A stretch of DNA of 64,000 nt from Candidatus Eremiobacteraceae bacterium (GCA_035295225.1 DATGJI010000052.1:62001-126000), one strand, 5' to 3'. Shown: positions 8,462-17,837, counted from the first letter of the stretch. Notes: generated from the letters alone by a model not told the origin. Made by a program: numbers and translations.

Positions 8462-10353
8462 TGGTTCGGCGGCAGTTCGACGCCGAGCGCAGCCAACGCC
8501 TCGCGGACGTCGGACACAAGGACCACATCCATGCCGCGCAATTCTTGCGGCACGTCGTGCTCGTTCTCGCGCGGCACGAGCGCCGCGCGCATGCCGGCTG
8601 CCCGCGCCGCGAACAGTTTTTCGGGGATGCCGCCGACCGGCCGCACGGCACCGCCGATGCCCACTTCGCCGGTCATCGCCACGTCCTGCGGGATAGAAGC
8701 GACGCGCAAAGCGGAATAGAGACACGAAAATACCGCGAGCCCGGCAGACGGGCCATCGATCGCGCCGCCGCCCACGACATTGACGTGCAGGTCGTAGTCC
8801 GCCGGGTCCACGCCGCAGACTGCTCGGATGACGGACGTGGCGTTGAAGACGGAGTCCTTCGCCATGGAACCGGCGGTCTCGTTGAAGCGCACCGCGCCTT
8901 TTCCGGCGCGCGCGGACTTGAATGAAACTGCCTCAAACTCGATGAGACTCCCCATGAACCGATGGACGCCGAGACCGAACGCTTTGCCGACTTCGCGGCG
9001 CGCCGAGGCGCGAACGGGTGTGTGACGGCTCAGGCGCCGGCTGTGGATGACTTCCAGCACGTCGGCGTCCGTCACGCGGACGGTGTCGGCGGCCTGCTCG
9101 GGCCTGCGACTCGCGCGGTAGAGCGCCACGCCGAACGCATCGGCCATGACTTGCACCGCCATGCGCCCTTCGAGCGTGTACTCGGCGATGCGGTCGGCCG
9201 TGCCTTCGTCGAGCGTCGCCTGCAGCCGCACCGCAGCACGTCGCGCGATCTCGGCGATCTGGCTTTGCGCGAGCGGCATGAAATAGACTTCGGCGCATCG
9301 CGAGCGGACGGCGGGATCGATCTCTTCCGGCTGGCGTGTCGTCGCGCCGACAAGCACGAAGTCGGCCGGCGCCCCGTCGGCGAACAGCTTTTTCACGTAG
9401 GCAGGGACGTTTGCGTCGGATTCGTCGTAATAGGATGAATCGAACGTGACGCGCTTGTCTTCAAGCACCTTCAGCAGCTTCACTTGCATCATCGGATCGA
9501 GTTCGCCGATCTCATCGATGAAAAGCACTCCGCCATGCGCTTTGGTCACAAGACCGAGCTTCGGCTCAGGCACGCCGCCCTCGGCGAAATCGCGCCGCGT
9601 CCCCTGATAGATCGGATCGTGGACCGAGCCGAGCAACGGATTGGTGATCTCGCGCGGATCCCAGCGCAGCGTCGATCCGCCGACTTCCACGAACGGCGCG
9701 TCGGCTGCGAACGGCGAGTACGATGCGGCTTTGGCCGCTTCGAGCGCCAGCCGCGCGACGGTCGTCTTGCCGACACCGGGCGGCCCGTATAAAATGACGT
9801 GCTGTGGAAAGGGAGACGCAATTTTGGCGAGGAGCGCCCGCACAGCCGCGTCTTGTCCGACCACGTCCTCAAGTTTCGCAGGCCGAAGCACGGCGAGCGC
9901 GGACGACGGAAGGCCGCGCCGCTCGAGCGCGTCGAGGTCTTCCTTCTTCTTCAGCGTGCTCGAAGTCTCTGGGCCGCCGTCTTCCTTGAGCGCCTCGAGC
10001 TTGAGATCTTTGATGTAGTCGCGATGGCGCTCCGCCATCTTCACGCCGACCTTCTTCTCGATATCTTCTTCGACCGTGCGCTGCGCGATCATGTCCGCGA
10101 GTTCTTCTTCCACGGCGGCGAGCGCGCTCGGCATAGACGAGAGCGCAGGAAGTTTGTCGATCGTGGGGTCTTCGAAGACGAGGCGCTGCAGCGCGAGCAT
10201 CCGCTTCGTCAGCGACTTGCTGCGCATGAGCGACAGCGCGTCGAGCTTGCCGGCTTTCAGCACGAGTTTATCGGGGCCCAGGAGACCGGCGAGCATTTCG
10301 AAGAGCGCCGTCACCTGACGGCCTACCGCGTTCTCGTTTTGGATCTTCGCCAC
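8458..10353 (-). CDS. lonB: ATP-dependent protease, LonB type
   Basis: This 631-residue AAA+ protease resembles the Bacillus LonB group, without the long N-terminal domain of LonA. It has Walker A YGPPGVGKTTVARL, Walker B GGVLFIDEIGELDP and an arginine-finger region PAVRSRCAEVYF. The proteolytic domain has the Ser-Lys dyad within GPSAGLAVF (Ser) and PVGGIPEKLFAARAAG (Lys). An N-terminal stretch rich in charged residues precedes the ATPase. It lies between rplI and dnaB and overlaps dnaB by four bases. LonB in this operon is less usual than in clpX-lon neighbourhoods. Likely role: cytoplasmic degradation of specific or damaged proteins. Confidence 0.92.
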   Translation of the reverse strand: MAKIQNENAVGRQVTALFEMLAGLLGPDKLVLKAGKLDALSLMRSKSLTKRMLALQRLVFEDPTIDKLPALSSMPSALAAVEEELADMIAQRTVEEDIEKKVGVKMAERHRDYIKDLKLEALKEDGGPETSSTLKKKEDLDALERRGLPSSALAVLRPAKLEDVVGQDAAVRALLAKIASPFPQHVILYGPPGVGKTTVARLALEAAKAASYSPFAADAPFVEVGGSTLRWDPREITNPLLGSVHDPIYQGTRRDFAEGGVPEPKLGLVTKAHGGVLFIDEIGELDPMMQVKLLKVLEDKRVTFDSSYYDESDANVPAYVKKLFADGAPADFVLVGATTRQPEEIDPAVRSRCAEVYFMPLAQSQIAEIARRAAVRLQATLDEGTADRIAEYTLEGRMAVQVMADAFGVALYRASRRPEQAADTVRVTDADVLEVIHSRRLSRHTPVRASARREVGKAFGLGVHRFMGSLIEFEAVSFKSARAGKGAVRFNETAGSMAKDSVFNATSVIRAVCGVDPADYDLHVNVVGGGAIDGPSAGLAVFSCLYSALRVASIPQDVAMTGEVGIGGAVRPVGGIPEKLFAARAAGMRAALVPRENEHDVPQELRGMDVVLVSDVREALAALGVELPPNQ

Positions 10354-10376
10354 TTATTTTGTACCGCGCTCGGCGC

Positions 10377-10826
10377 TTAGGCGCCGGCGACGACGCGCAC
10401 GATGACTTTTGCCGTGACGCCGGGCACGAGCTTGACGGCGCAAGTATATTCGCCGGCGGCCTTGATGGGATCAGCGAGATCGATCTTATGCCTATCGACG
10501 TCTATCGCAAAGGCGGTGCGCAACGCTTCGGCGATCTGCGAATTCGTCACCGCGCCGAAGAGTTTACCGCGCTCGCCGCCCTTGGCGTGGATCTCGACGG
10601 GTCTGCTCTCAAGCGTCGCGGCGAGAGCGCGCGCCTCGGCGAGCGCTTTTTCATCGCGCCGCTCTTTAGCCTGACGCGTGACGGCCAGTTGCGCAAGCGA
10701 ACCGCTCGTGGCTTCCATCGCAAGCCCGCGAGGCAAGAGATAGTTGCGGCCGTAGCCTTCGGCCACCTCAGCGACTGCGCCGGCTTTGCCAATTCCCTTG
10801 ACATCCGACTTGAGGATGACTTTCAC
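10377..10826 (-). CDS. rplI: 50S ribosomal protein L9
   Basis: This 149-residue protein starts MKVILKSDVKGIGKAGAVAE, followed by GYGRNYLLPRGLAMEA, the classic L9 N-terminal rRNA-binding domain. A long helix and the C-terminal domain (GKLFGAVTNSQIAEAL) follow. L9 binds 23S rRNA near the L1 stalk and helps maintain reading frame. It is 23 bp downstream of rpsR. Confidence 0.97.
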   Translation of the reverse strand: MKVILKSDVKGIGKAGAVAEVAEGYGRNYLLPRGLAMEATSGSLAQLAVTRQAKERRDEKALAEARALAATLESRPVEIHAKGGERGKLFGAVTNSQIAEALRTAFAIDVDRHKIDLADPIKAAGEYTCAVKLVPGVTAKVIVRVVAGA

Positions 10827-10848
10827 GCTGCGACGCCTCTATTTTCTC

Positions 10849-11106
10849 TTAGTCGGCTGCGAACGGCATGAGTGCGATCACACGCGCGCGCTTCACCGCG
10901 TCGGTGAGGGCGCGCTGGTGCCGCGCGCAATTGCCGGAAATACGGCGCGGCAAGATCTTGCCGCGTTCCGAGACGTACTTGCGCAGCCGCGGCGCGTCCT
11001 TGTAGTCGAGATCCTCGATCTTTTCGACGCAGAACGAACAGACCTTACGCTTCGGCTTGCGATCCTTGGCTGCGCGTTTCTTGGTTTTCGACTTTGCTGG
11101 GGGCAT
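10849..11106 (-). CDS. rpsR: 30S ribosomal protein S18
   Basis: This 85-residue basic protein has a Lys-rich N-terminus, then [36 protein letters not shown] and [20 protein letters not shown], the full S18 signature. Both Cys of CSFC are kept together with the Cys of GNC, so this is the zinc-type (C+) form. It pairs with S6 on the small-subunit platform. A 50-bp palindromic repeat separates it from ssb. Confidence 0.97.
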   Translation of the reverse strand: MPPAKSKTKKRAAKDRKPKRKVCSFCVEKIEDLDYKDAPRLRKYVSERGKILPRRISGNCARHQRALTDAVKRARVIALMPFAAD

Positions 11107-11130
11107 TGGTGTTGCTTACCTCTCGTTTGT

Positions 11131-11180
11131 GTAGGGCCGACCTTTACGGTCGGCCGGCGGACCATAAAGGTCCGCCCTAC
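11131..11180. repeat. Back-to-back palindromes of the GGCGGACC family between ssb and rpsR
   Basis: The segment reads GTAGGGCCGACC-TTTA-CGGTCGGCC followed by GGCGGACC-ATAAA-GGTCCGCC-CTAC. Two hairpins are possible, and the outer ends (GTAGGG/CCCTAC) pair as well. The same units occur in tandem at 12208-12382 and at 16232-16311. It sits inside an operon, so it may modulate ssb-rpsR read-through or mRNA stability rather than end transcription. Confidence 0.7.
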
Positions 11181-11188
11181 ATCGGCTG

Positions 11189-11629
11189 CTAGAACGGGAC
11201 TTCTTCGTCGGCGTCGCTGTATTCGTAGGTGGGCAGTTCCGTGCCGGTCGCGCTCTGCGGTGCCGCAGCGCGCGGGCGCGCTCCGCCGCCGTCGCCGTCG
11301 CTGCGCGAATCCATGAATTGGAAGTCGTCGGCTGTGACTTCAACCGCCGTCCGTTTGTTGTTGTCGCGGTCGGTGTATTCGCGGATCTGCAGCCGCCCCG
11401 AGACGAGGACCGACTTGCCTTTCTGCATGTACTTCGCAGCGATCTCAGCTCGCTGACGCCACACCGAAACGCCGAAGAAATCGGTCTGCTTTTCGGCCGC
11501 GTCGCGTCGCTTCGGGCGGTCAACCGCGATGCGGAACGAGCAGACTTGCGTGCCGTCCTGCGTCTGACGCAGTTCCGGATCGGCGACAAGCCGCCCGACG
11601 AGGACGATATGATTGTATGAACCGGCCAT
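11189..11629 (-). CDS. ssb: Single-stranded DNA-binding protein
   Basis: This 146-residue protein begins MAGSYNHIVLVGRLVADPEL and has the OB-fold landmarks WRQRAEIAAKYMQKGKSVLV and GRLQIREYTDRDNNKRTAVE. A flexible Gly/Arg/Ala-rich linker follows, then the acidic C-terminal tip DADEEVPF that recruits replication and repair partners. It coats single-stranded DNA during replication. The start at 11629 follows the family; an upstream in-frame ATG (11791) would overlap rpsF. Confidence 0.96.
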   Translation of the reverse strand: MAGSYNHIVLVGRLVADPELRQTQDGTQVCSFRIAVDRPKRRDAAEKQTDFFGVSVWRQRAEIAAKYMQKGKSVLVSGRLQIREYTDRDNNKRTAVEVTADDFQFMDSRSDGDGGGARPRAAAPQSATGTELPTYEYSDADEEVPF

Positions 11630-11718
11630 GGCTACACCTCTTGCTATATTCGAAGACGCGAAGGCCGCCGTAGCGGGCGATAGAGCCCGCGGCGGAAAGC
11701 GCGCGAGCGCCTGTTGAT

Positions 11719-12000
11719 CTACAGGCGGATGAGCAGTGCCCGCATGATGTTTTCGTGGAGCCGCATCTGCCGCACGATCTCTTTCGCGCAATCAGCCGTT
11801 CCATCAAATTTCATGCAGACATAGTGACCTTCGCGGAGTTTTTGGATCTCGAAGGCCAGCCGCTTCTTGCCCATGCGTTCAGGAGCGATCTCCGAGCCGC
11901 CATTGTCTTTTGCGACTGTGGAGAAATGCGCCGCCACCTCGTCGACTTGCGGATCTTCAAGGGCTGGGCGAAGAATATACGTGATTTCGTAATGCGCCAC
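11719..12000 (-). CDS. rpsF: 30S ribosomal protein S6
   Basis: This 93-residue protein reads VAHYEITYILRPAL from a GTG start at 12000, with the middle block PERMGKKRLAFEIQKLREGH and the terminal RLHENIMRALLIRL, all typical of S6. A purine-rich AGGGAGG lies upstream of the GTG at a somewhat long distance. It is the first gene of the rpsF-ssb-rpsR-rplI-lonB-dnaB run. S6 binds 16S rRNA together with S18. Confidence 0.94.
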   Translation of the reverse strand: MAHYEITYILRPALEDPQVDEVAAHFSTVAKDNGGSEIAPERMGKKRLAFEIQKLREGHYVCMKFDGTADCAKEIVRQMRLHENIMRALLIRL

Positions 12001-12207
12001 GAAAGTGCGCTGCCTCCCTCTGGGCGTAAGGCTTGTCGCGCACCGCAAACGCGGCGCCGACGAGCAGGAAGGAAATCGGCAGGAGCGATCATCCCTGCCG
12101 AAACGGCTGGGACGCAGCATCCCGCCACCCGCGATTGAGAAAATCGCGCGGCGAGCCCGAGAAGTATATCACACGCGAGCGAGGCGTGACAACTCAATCG
12201 ACGTACG

Positions 12208-12382
12208 ACGGACCTTTATGGTCCGCAATGGATGTAGGGCGGACCTTTATGGTCCGCAATGGATGTAGGGCGGACCTTTATGGTCCGCAATGGATGTAGG
12301 GCGGACCTTTATGGTCCGCAAGGATGTAGGGCGGACCTTTATGGTCCGCGATGGATGTAGGGCGGACCTTTATGGTCCGCCG
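12208..12382. repeat. Six tandem copies of a 31-bp palindrome-bearing unit
   Basis: The unit GCGGACCTTTATGGTCCGC plus the linker AATGGATGTAGG is repeated six times. Copies begin near 12208, 12239, 12270, 12301, 12331 and 12362; the fourth is one base shorter. Each unit contains a GCGGACC/GGTCCGC inverted repeat with a TTTAT loop. The array lies in a 524-bp gap between the divergent rpsF operon and a large secreted protein. The linkers are nearly identical, so this is not a CRISPR array. The rest of the gap (12001-12207, 12383-12524) shows no gene; promoters for both directions must lie here. Confidence 0.9.
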
Positions 12383-12524
12383 GCGGGCCACAAATGTATG
12401 GCTTACGGAGCCCTTCGGGACAACCAGATGGACCACGCGGCCTATCTTTATCTCTGCGCGGCTGCGGACATAGGTGGCTGCGGCCGGCGTAGCCGAACGC
12501 CGAGCCGATGGGTGTTGAGAAGCC

Positions 12525-15500
12525 GTGATCGATCGTCGATTTTGCTTCGCGAGTCTACCTGCGATCATCGCGCTTTTCGTAACGCTGTGCTATGCTTTGC
12601 CGGCGTCCGCGCGCGTAGGCTCCGAGCCCGCCTGGGTTGCGCCCGGCCGGCAAACACTGATCGTCTTCGTCGATGCCCTCAAGCAATCGACGCCTTGGCT
12701 CAGCGCATCACCGCTCGCGGAAGATGGCGACGGCCAGGTCACCTCGCTTGGAGCGAGGCAGACTGCTTCTCGGCTCATCTACGCGGCCGGCCAACTTCAT
12801 CCGACCGGCAACTACACGCTCCTCTACGACGGCGCCGGACTTTTCGACTTCGACGGCGCGAACATCGTTGCGCACGGCCCGGGCCGAGCAGTCGTTTCGG
12901 TGACTTCGCCCACTGCACAGCTCGTCGTACATCTCGTCGCCATCGACCCTCGCGACCCAGCGCGCAATATTCGCCTCATATTGCCCGGCTTTGAATCATC
13001 CTACGCGACCCAGCCCTTCCTTCCGCACTACGTGCGCTCGTTTGCCGGCACGGAGACGCTGCGCTTCGGCGCGTGGTCGGACGCGCAGTTCGACACGCAA
13101 TCGTCGGTCTGGCCATTGCGGCCGCGCGTCTCGCGCGTGACGCAAGCGATGCTCGCGGGTGTCGCGCCCGAGTACGAGATCGCGCTCGCGAATGCGACAG
13201 GCGCCGATCCTTGGTTCGTTCTCCCGGTGGGCGCGACGGATGCCTACGTCTTTGGGATCGCAGCGCTGGCTCACGGACTTCTCGACCCGCGCCTGCATCC
13301 GATATTCGAATATGGCGACCGCGTGTGGAGCGCCGGCTCGGCGGAAAACGCGTATGCGCGGATGGCTGCAAGAAACGAGCGTTTGCCCGGTGACGCGTCC
13401 ACCACTGCGCTCGAGTGGTACGCCATGCGCTCGGTGCAGGTCTTCTCCGTCGTCGACAGCGCCTACGGCCGCGACGCGCGCGATGTCGCGCACGTCCTCT
13501 CGCTGCCGAGCGCGAACGGCGCAGTCGCGGCGCAGGCCGATCGAACCATTCTCACTTTCGCGCGCGCCGCACAGCACGCGCAGATGCTCGCAATCGCGGC
13601 CGATGATCAAACGGGTTTGGCAAACTCCGTCACGATCGCGACGAGTGTCGACGGTCCGCGTCAGATCTGGCAGCTGACATCCGACGATCGTCTTGTAGGC
13701 CTGGGCATGGCGTCGCGCGCGCCCGTTATTCCGCGGCCTGACCTCGCATTCGCCGCCGGGCCCGACATCACGCAGCCGACCCAAGACTCGAACCGGCGCA
13801 CAATCTCGCGACCGTTCGTCAACACGCTCGCATTCGCGCACGCGGCTATCGCGCCGGCGCACCTTGCCGCACCTTCACTGGCCGGCGCGCTGAATTCAAC
13901 CTCGATGGACGAGCTCACGTACCACAACGATCTCTTCCGCACCGGTTGGAACCGTAACGAGAGCATCCTCAACACCACGAACGTCGCCTCCAGCGGATTC
14001 GGGCATATCTTCACGTTGCCGGTCGATGGTGATGTCCTCGCTCAACCGCTCTATCTTCATCAGTATCCGCTGCCTGCCGGCCCGCGCGACATCGTCGTCG
14101 TCGTCACGGAACACGATTCGGTCTACGAGTTCGACGCCGACTCAAACGCGCTCATCAACCGCGCAAATCTCGGCACCTCGCAATCGAGTTCGGATGTCGG
14201 CTGCGAAGACATCCGGCCGGAGTACGGGATAACCTCCACCCCAGTCATCGATCGTACGCTCGGGCGCATCTATCTCGTCGCGCAGACCGAACCCAAGCCG
14301 TTTGTCTTCCATACCAAGCTGCATGCGCTGGATATCGCCACGCTGAAAGATCAAATCCCGCCGGTCGAAATCACGGCGTCGACCGTGCTCAGCAACGGCA
14401 CCGTCATAAAGTTCATCGGGCAGAACCAGCAGAACCGCACGAGCTTGGCCGAAAGCGGCGGGTCCGTCTACGTCGGCATTGGATCGCATTGCGATAATAA
14501 TCCGGGCAATATCGTGGGATGGATCCTGCGCTACGACGCGTCGCTCAATCAGACCGCCAAGTTTTCGACGGCCGAGGATACGGATTCGTATTTGCTGAGC
14601 AGCGTGTGGATGACCGGATTTGCGCCGGCCTTCGACGAGAAGGGCGACGTCTTCGTCGTGACCGGCAACGGTTCGTTCGATGCCGATCATGCGGGCGGCA
14701 AGAACTTCGGCGAGAGCGTGCTCAGGCTGCCGCCCGATATGTCCAAGGTCACGGACTATTTCGCGCCTGCAAACTGGAACGATCTCAACAACGGTGATGT
14801 GGACTTCGGATCGGGCGGCGTCATGCTGCTGCCGAGGCAGAACGCCGCTGTTCCGTTCACGGCGGTCGCACAGGGCAAGTACTCGACGCTGTACCTCCTC
14901 GATCGATCTCGTCTCGGCCACGTGAAATCGGGTGATGCGGGCGCGCTGCAGTCGATCCCCAATACGGGCAACGGCCTTTGGGGCGGACCGGCGTATTACA
15001 GCGGTCCCACCGGCCAGTTCGTCTACAGTCAGTCCGACAGTGCGCCGCTGCTCGCATTTTCGCTTGCGGTCAACGGCTCCGGCGTGCCGCAGCTCGCGCT
15101 CTCTTCGACCGGTACGAGTAACGCGGGATACGGCGGTTCGCTGCCGATCGTCTCGTCGGACGGCCAGCAGCCCGGCACGGCGATCGTCTGGCTGATCGAT
15201 CGCAGCTCGCCTCTCAAACTCGAGGCGTACGATGCGACCGATGTCTCCAAGCTGCTGTTCCAGCAAGCCGCCGGCAGCTGGTCGAATCCGCAGAACAACG
15301 GCTTTTTGACGCCGCTCGTCGCGAACGGAAAAGTTTTCGTCCCGTCGACAAACCAAGTGCAGGTCTTCGGCCTCATCGGTTCTCGTTCGGTCTTTCCCGC
15401 GCCGAACGCAGCACCGTCCGCCGGCGTTGAGCGCCGATTGACCGGTATCGTCATGCGTGTGTCGGCGGACTCGCTAACGCTCCGGCTGCGGGATGGACGC

Positions 15501-15668
15501 CTCATCGTACTCGACATCGCGCCTGCGCGCGCCGCGCGTCATCTGGGCGTGCTGCCGCTCGGACGTGCGGTCGTCGTCTACGGTTGGATCGACAAGGCCG
15601 GCACGTTCCACGTCGCGAGCGTCGGTCACACGAGCCAAAACCCAGCGGCATGGTCGCCCGGTCTGTGA
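12525..15668 (+). CDS. Large secreted protein with a PQQ-like beta-propeller
   Basis: This 1,047-residue protein has a signal peptide (FASLPAIIALFVTLCYALPA). Its first 450 residues show no family I recognise. From about residue 470 the protein has YHNDLFRTGWNRNESILNTT, STPVIDRTLGRIYLVAQTE, GDVFVVTGNGSFDAD and repeated strand-Gly patterns of a quinoprotein-type beta-propeller, as in PQQ-like repeat proteins. About 100 C-terminal residues (RRLTGIVMRVSADSLTLRLR) form a small beta domain. No redox cofactor residues can be assigned, so it may be structural or surface-binding. The GTG at 12525 starts the frame. The stop overlaps the TlpA-like gene by 19 bp, suggesting one transcript. Confidence 0.7.
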   Translation: MIDRRFCFASLPAIIALFVTLCYALPASARVGSEPAWVAPGRQTLIVFVDALKQSTPWLSASPLAEDGDGQVTSLGARQTASRLIYAAGQLHPTGNYTLLYDGAGLFDFDGANIVAHGPGRAVVSVTSPTAQLVVHLVAIDPRDPARNIRLILPGFESSYATQPFLPHYVRSFAGTETLRFGAWSDAQFDTQSSVWPLRPRVSRVTQAMLAGVAPEYEIALANATGADPWFVLPVGATDAYVFGIAALAHGLLDPRLHPIFEYGDRVWSAGSAENAYARMAARNERLPGDASTTALEWYAMRSVQVFSVVDSAYGRDARDVAHVLSLPSANGAVAAQADRTILTFARAAQHAQMLAIAADDQTGLANSVTIATSVDGPRQIWQLTSDDRLVGLGMASRAPVIPRPDLAFAAGPDITQPTQDSNRRTISRPFVNTLAFAHAAIAPAHLAAPSLAGALNSTSMDELTYHNDLFRTGWNRNESILNTTNVASSGFGHIFTLPVDGDVLAQPLYLHQYPLPAGPRDIVVVVTEHDSVYEFDADSNALINRANLGTSQSSSDVGCEDIRPEYGITSTPVIDRTLGRIYLVAQTEPKPFVFHTKLHALDIATLKDQIPPVEITASTVLSNGTVIKFIGQNQQNRTSLAESGGSVYVGIGSHCDNNPGNIVGWILRYDASLNQTAKFSTAEDTDSYLLSSVWMTGFAPAFDEKGDVFVVTGNGSFDADHAGGKNFGESVLRLPPDMSKVTDYFAPANWNDLNNGDVDFGSGGVMLLPRQNAAVPFTAVAQGKYSTLYLLDRSRLGHVKSGDAGALQSIPNTGNGLWGGPAYYSGPTGQFVYSQSDSAPLLAFSLAVNGSGVPQLALSSTGTSNAGYGGSLPIVSSDGQQPGTAIVWLIDRSSPLKLEAYDATDVSKLLFQQAAGSWSNPQNNGFLTPLVANGKVFVPSTNQVQVFGLIGSRSVFPAPNAAPSAGVERRLTGIVMRVSADSLTLRLRDGRLIVLDIAPARAARHLGVLPLGRAVVVYGWIDKAGTFHVASVGHTSQNPAAWSPGL

Positions 15669-16210
15669 AGCGTTCGCTCGTCGTCATCGCGATGATCGGC
15701 ATCGCTGCGGCGGCGTTTGCGCTTGCCTATGCGCATCGCGCAGGAGTAGCGCGCGCCCTCGGTCGCGTCGCGGGCGGCGAGCCCGCGCAGATCGCGATCG
15801 GCCGGCCGTTCCCGCCGGTCAATCTCGTCACGCCTGACAGTAAGCCGGTGGATTTTGCGCCGGAGCGGGGGCGCGTCACCTTCGTGAACGTTTTTGCGAC
15901 GTGGTGTCCTCCGTGCCGTGCCGAAACTCCGGACCTCGTGCGCTTCGCGGCTGACGCCGCCAAACACGGCATCGCGGTCATCGGGATCGATCGCGCGGAG
16001 AGCGCGCGTCAGGTGGACGCATTCCGGAGACAGTATGGGATCAAGTATCCGTACCTTATCGACAGCGGACGCGATACGAAGACGGTGCTGGGTGCGCGCG
16101 CGATGCCGACGACGATCGTGGTCGACGCAGGCGGCATCGTCCGGGCAGATGTGACGGGCCCGCTCCAGTACGATGCGTTGGAACGCCTCGCCGCCGCCGC
16201 TTCACACTGA
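15650..16210 (+). CDS. TlpA-like membrane-anchored thiol-disulfide oxidoreductase
   Basis: This 186-residue protein has an N-terminal membrane segment (SLVVIAMIGIAAAAFALAYA), then FPPVNLVTPDSKPVDF, the redox motif FATWCPPCRAETPDLV and the cis-Pro loop ARAMPTTIVVDAGG. This is the TlpA/ResA architecture: an extracytoplasmic thioredoxin that reduces or exchanges disulfides, for example in cytochrome c maturation or protein folding. ATG at 15650 places the membrane helix at the N-terminus and overlaps the preceding gene by 19 bp. Its partner may be that secreted propeller protein, though this is only positional. Confidence 0.88.
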   Translation: MVARSVKRSLVVIAMIGIAAAAFALAYAHRAGVARALGRVAGGEPAQIAIGRPFPPVNLVTPDSKPVDFAPERGRVTFVNVFATWCPPCRAETPDLVRFAADAAKHGIAVIGIDRAESARQVDAFRRQYGIKYPYLIDSGRDTKTVLGARAMPTTIVVDAGGIVRADVTGPLQYDALERLAAAASH

Positions 16211-16231
16211 CGATGTTCCCGGCGGGTCGTA

Positions 16232-16311
16232 GTAGGGCAAGCATCGTTTGCCCGGCGGACCGTAAAGGTCCGCCCTACATTTGCCCGGCGGACCATAAAG
16301 GTCCGCCCTAC
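16232..16311. repeat. Mixed palindrome cluster: one GGGCAAGC unit plus two GGCGGACC units
   Basis: The order is GTAGGGCAAGC-ATC-GTTTGCCC, then GGCGGACC-GTAAA-GGTCCGCC-CTACATTTGCCC, then GGCGGACC-ATAAA-GGTCCGCC-CTACATTTA. It lies between the convergent tlpA-like and alr genes and ends three bases before the alr stop codon. The two palindrome classes are thus physically joined here. A role as bidirectional terminator is plausible. Confidence 0.75.
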
Positions 16312-16313
16312 AT

Positions 16314-17384
16314 TTAGCGGAGGGCGGCGCCGAAGCCGACGATAACCTCGTGCGGCGTCACATCGGCGGCCGCCGCGAGATCATCGAGCCGCACGCCGTC
16401 GGCCTCGCCCATCACGAGCGCATCGTCGCCGACGTTCAACACATCTCTGATCTCCGGCGGAACGAACACCATCGTGAAGTTCATGCCGATCGCGCCGGCT
16501 ATCCGGCACGCCGCGCCGCGCAGCCGGACGACGCCGCTCGTCGAGCGTTTTCGAGGCATCCCATCCGCATACCCGAGCCGGAGCGTGGCGACGGCATCGC
16601 CAGGCTGAGCGACGTCGTGCCCGCCGTACCCGAGCGGCGTGGCGACGTCGAAGCGTTTGTACGCGACGACCGTCGCATGCACTTCGACGGCCGTTTTTAA
16701 CTGCGTCGCTATCGACGCGTCGCCGAGCGAAGCCCCATACAGCCCGATGCCGATCCGCACCGCGTCGCCTCCGCAGCCCCACACGACTGGGCCCGTCGAT
16801 CCGATGTGCGCGATCGGCACGGCAAGCCCGGCGAGCCGAAGCGAAGCGAGCGCTCCCGCAAACGCCACCGATTGATCGTGCAGCGACTCACGGCTTGCGA
16901 CGTGCGTCCACGCGCCTTCCCAGTCGATGCCGTCAAGATCGGAAACCGCGGAAGCAAACGCTGGGGTCCGCCACGCCGGCACGCCGCTCCATCCGGTGCC
17001 CGTGTCGACCGCAACGTGCGCGCGGACGCGACCGCCTCTCCACTGCGCGATCGCCGATAGCGCGCGCGCAGCGCCGACGTCTTCAACCGTAGGGATCACG
17101 TTCAGGTGCACGGCGTCGGCGAGGACATCGCTCGGCGTGGTCGCGACGTGGACGAGCGGAACGTCCACTCCGGCGGCGCGCAAAGCGGACGCTTCATCCA
17201 CGTCCACGATGGCCACACGGGGCGCGCCCGCTCGCACGCAGAGTTGCGCGACGGTCGCCGCACCCATGCGATATGCATCCGACTTCACCACGGGCCAGAG
17301 CATGCGCGGCGCGACGATGCGCCGCCACGCTTCGACGTTGCGTTCGATCGCAGACGAGTCCACCGTGAGACGCGGCTGCTTCAA
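16314..17384 (-). CDS. alr: Alanine racemase
   Basis: This 356-residue PLP enzyme interconverts L- and D-alanine for peptidoglycan. The PLP lysine is in [14 protein letters not shown], the substrate/PLP regions are [11 protein letters not shown] and [14 protein letters not shown], and [13 protein letters not shown] lies in the C-terminal beta domain. Its ATG overlaps the dtd stop by four bases, so dtd-alr is an operon. Pairing a D-amino-acid producer with a D-aminoacyl-tRNA proofreader makes physiological sense. Confidence 0.93.
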   Translation of the reverse strand: MKQPRLTVDSSAIERNVEAWRRIVAPRMLWPVVKSDAYRMGAATVAQLCVRAGAPRVAIVDVDEASALRAAGVDVPLVHVATTPSDVLADAVHLNVIPTVEDVGAARALSAIAQWRGGRVRAHVAVDTGTGWSGVPAWRTPAFASAVSDLDGIDWEGAWTHVASRESLHDQSVAFAGALASLRLAGLAVPIAHIGSTGPVVWGCGGDAVRIGIGLYGASLGDASIATQLKTAVEVHATVVAYKRFDVATPLGYGGHDVAQPGDAVATLRLGYADGMPRKRSTSGVVRLRGAACRIAGAIGMNFTMVFVPPEIRDVLNVGDDALVMGEADGVRLDDLAAAADVTPHEVIVGFGAALR

Positions 17385-17830
17385 AACGACTTTCTCGAGT
17401 CGAGGAGAATGGTCACGGGGCCATCGTTGACGAGCCGGACCTGCATGTCCGCGCCGAACTCGCCGGTGGCTACCGTCAGGCCTTCGCGGCGCAGCCGCGC
17501 CACGACGTTATCGAAGATCTCGCGCGCCGCTTCGCCGGGCGCCGCTTCGATAAAGGACGGACGCCGCCCGCGACGCGCGTCACCGTATAGCGTGAATTGC
17601 GAGACGGCGAGTATCGCGCCATCGACGTCGCGCAAGCCCAGATTCATGTCGCCGGACGCGTCGTCGAAGATGCGCAAGCCGGCGATCTTCGATGCCATGA
17701 GCTCGATGTCGGCGTCGCCGTCGTCGCGGGCGACGCCGATCAATGCAAGAAAACCGCGGCCTATCTCGCCGACGACCGTGCCGGAGACAGCGACGCTCGC
17801 GGAAGTGACGCGCTGGACGACCGCTCTCAT
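17381..17830 (-). CDS. dtd: D-aminoacyl-tRNA deacylase
   Basis: This 149-residue protein starts [17 protein letters not shown] and carries the two signature motifs: [17 protein letters not shown] (the SQFTL active-site Thr) and [15 protein letters not shown] (the NDGPVT Gly-cisPro motif). It hydrolyses D-amino acids mischarged on tRNA. It lies seven bases after the Rsh gene and overlaps alr, consistent with a single rsh-dtd-alr operon. Confidence 0.97.
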   Translation of the reverse strand: MRAVVQRVTSASVAVSGTVVGEIGRGFLALIGVARDDGDADIELMASKIAGLRIFDDASGDMNLGLRDVDGAILAVSQFTLYGDARRGRRPSFIEAAPGEAAREIFDNVVARLRREGLTVATGEFGADMQVRLVNDGPVTILLDSRKSF

Positions 17831-17837
17831 CGCTGGG

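Noticed and set aside
12208-12382. The tandem array as a CRISPR
   Set aside because: The segments between the palindromes are nearly identical, so there are no unique spacers, and units are only 31 bp in total.
12996-13862. Minus-strand open frames within the large secreted propeller gene
   Set aside because: They are rich in Arg/Ala/Gly as expected for antisense reading of GC-rich codons and show no motif; the plus-strand gene has a signal peptide and clear repeats.
14142-15356. A 404-codon antisense frame in the same gene
   Set aside because: Composition is typical of a shadow frame (Arg, Asp, Ile-rich, no family); it lies wholly within the propeller gene.
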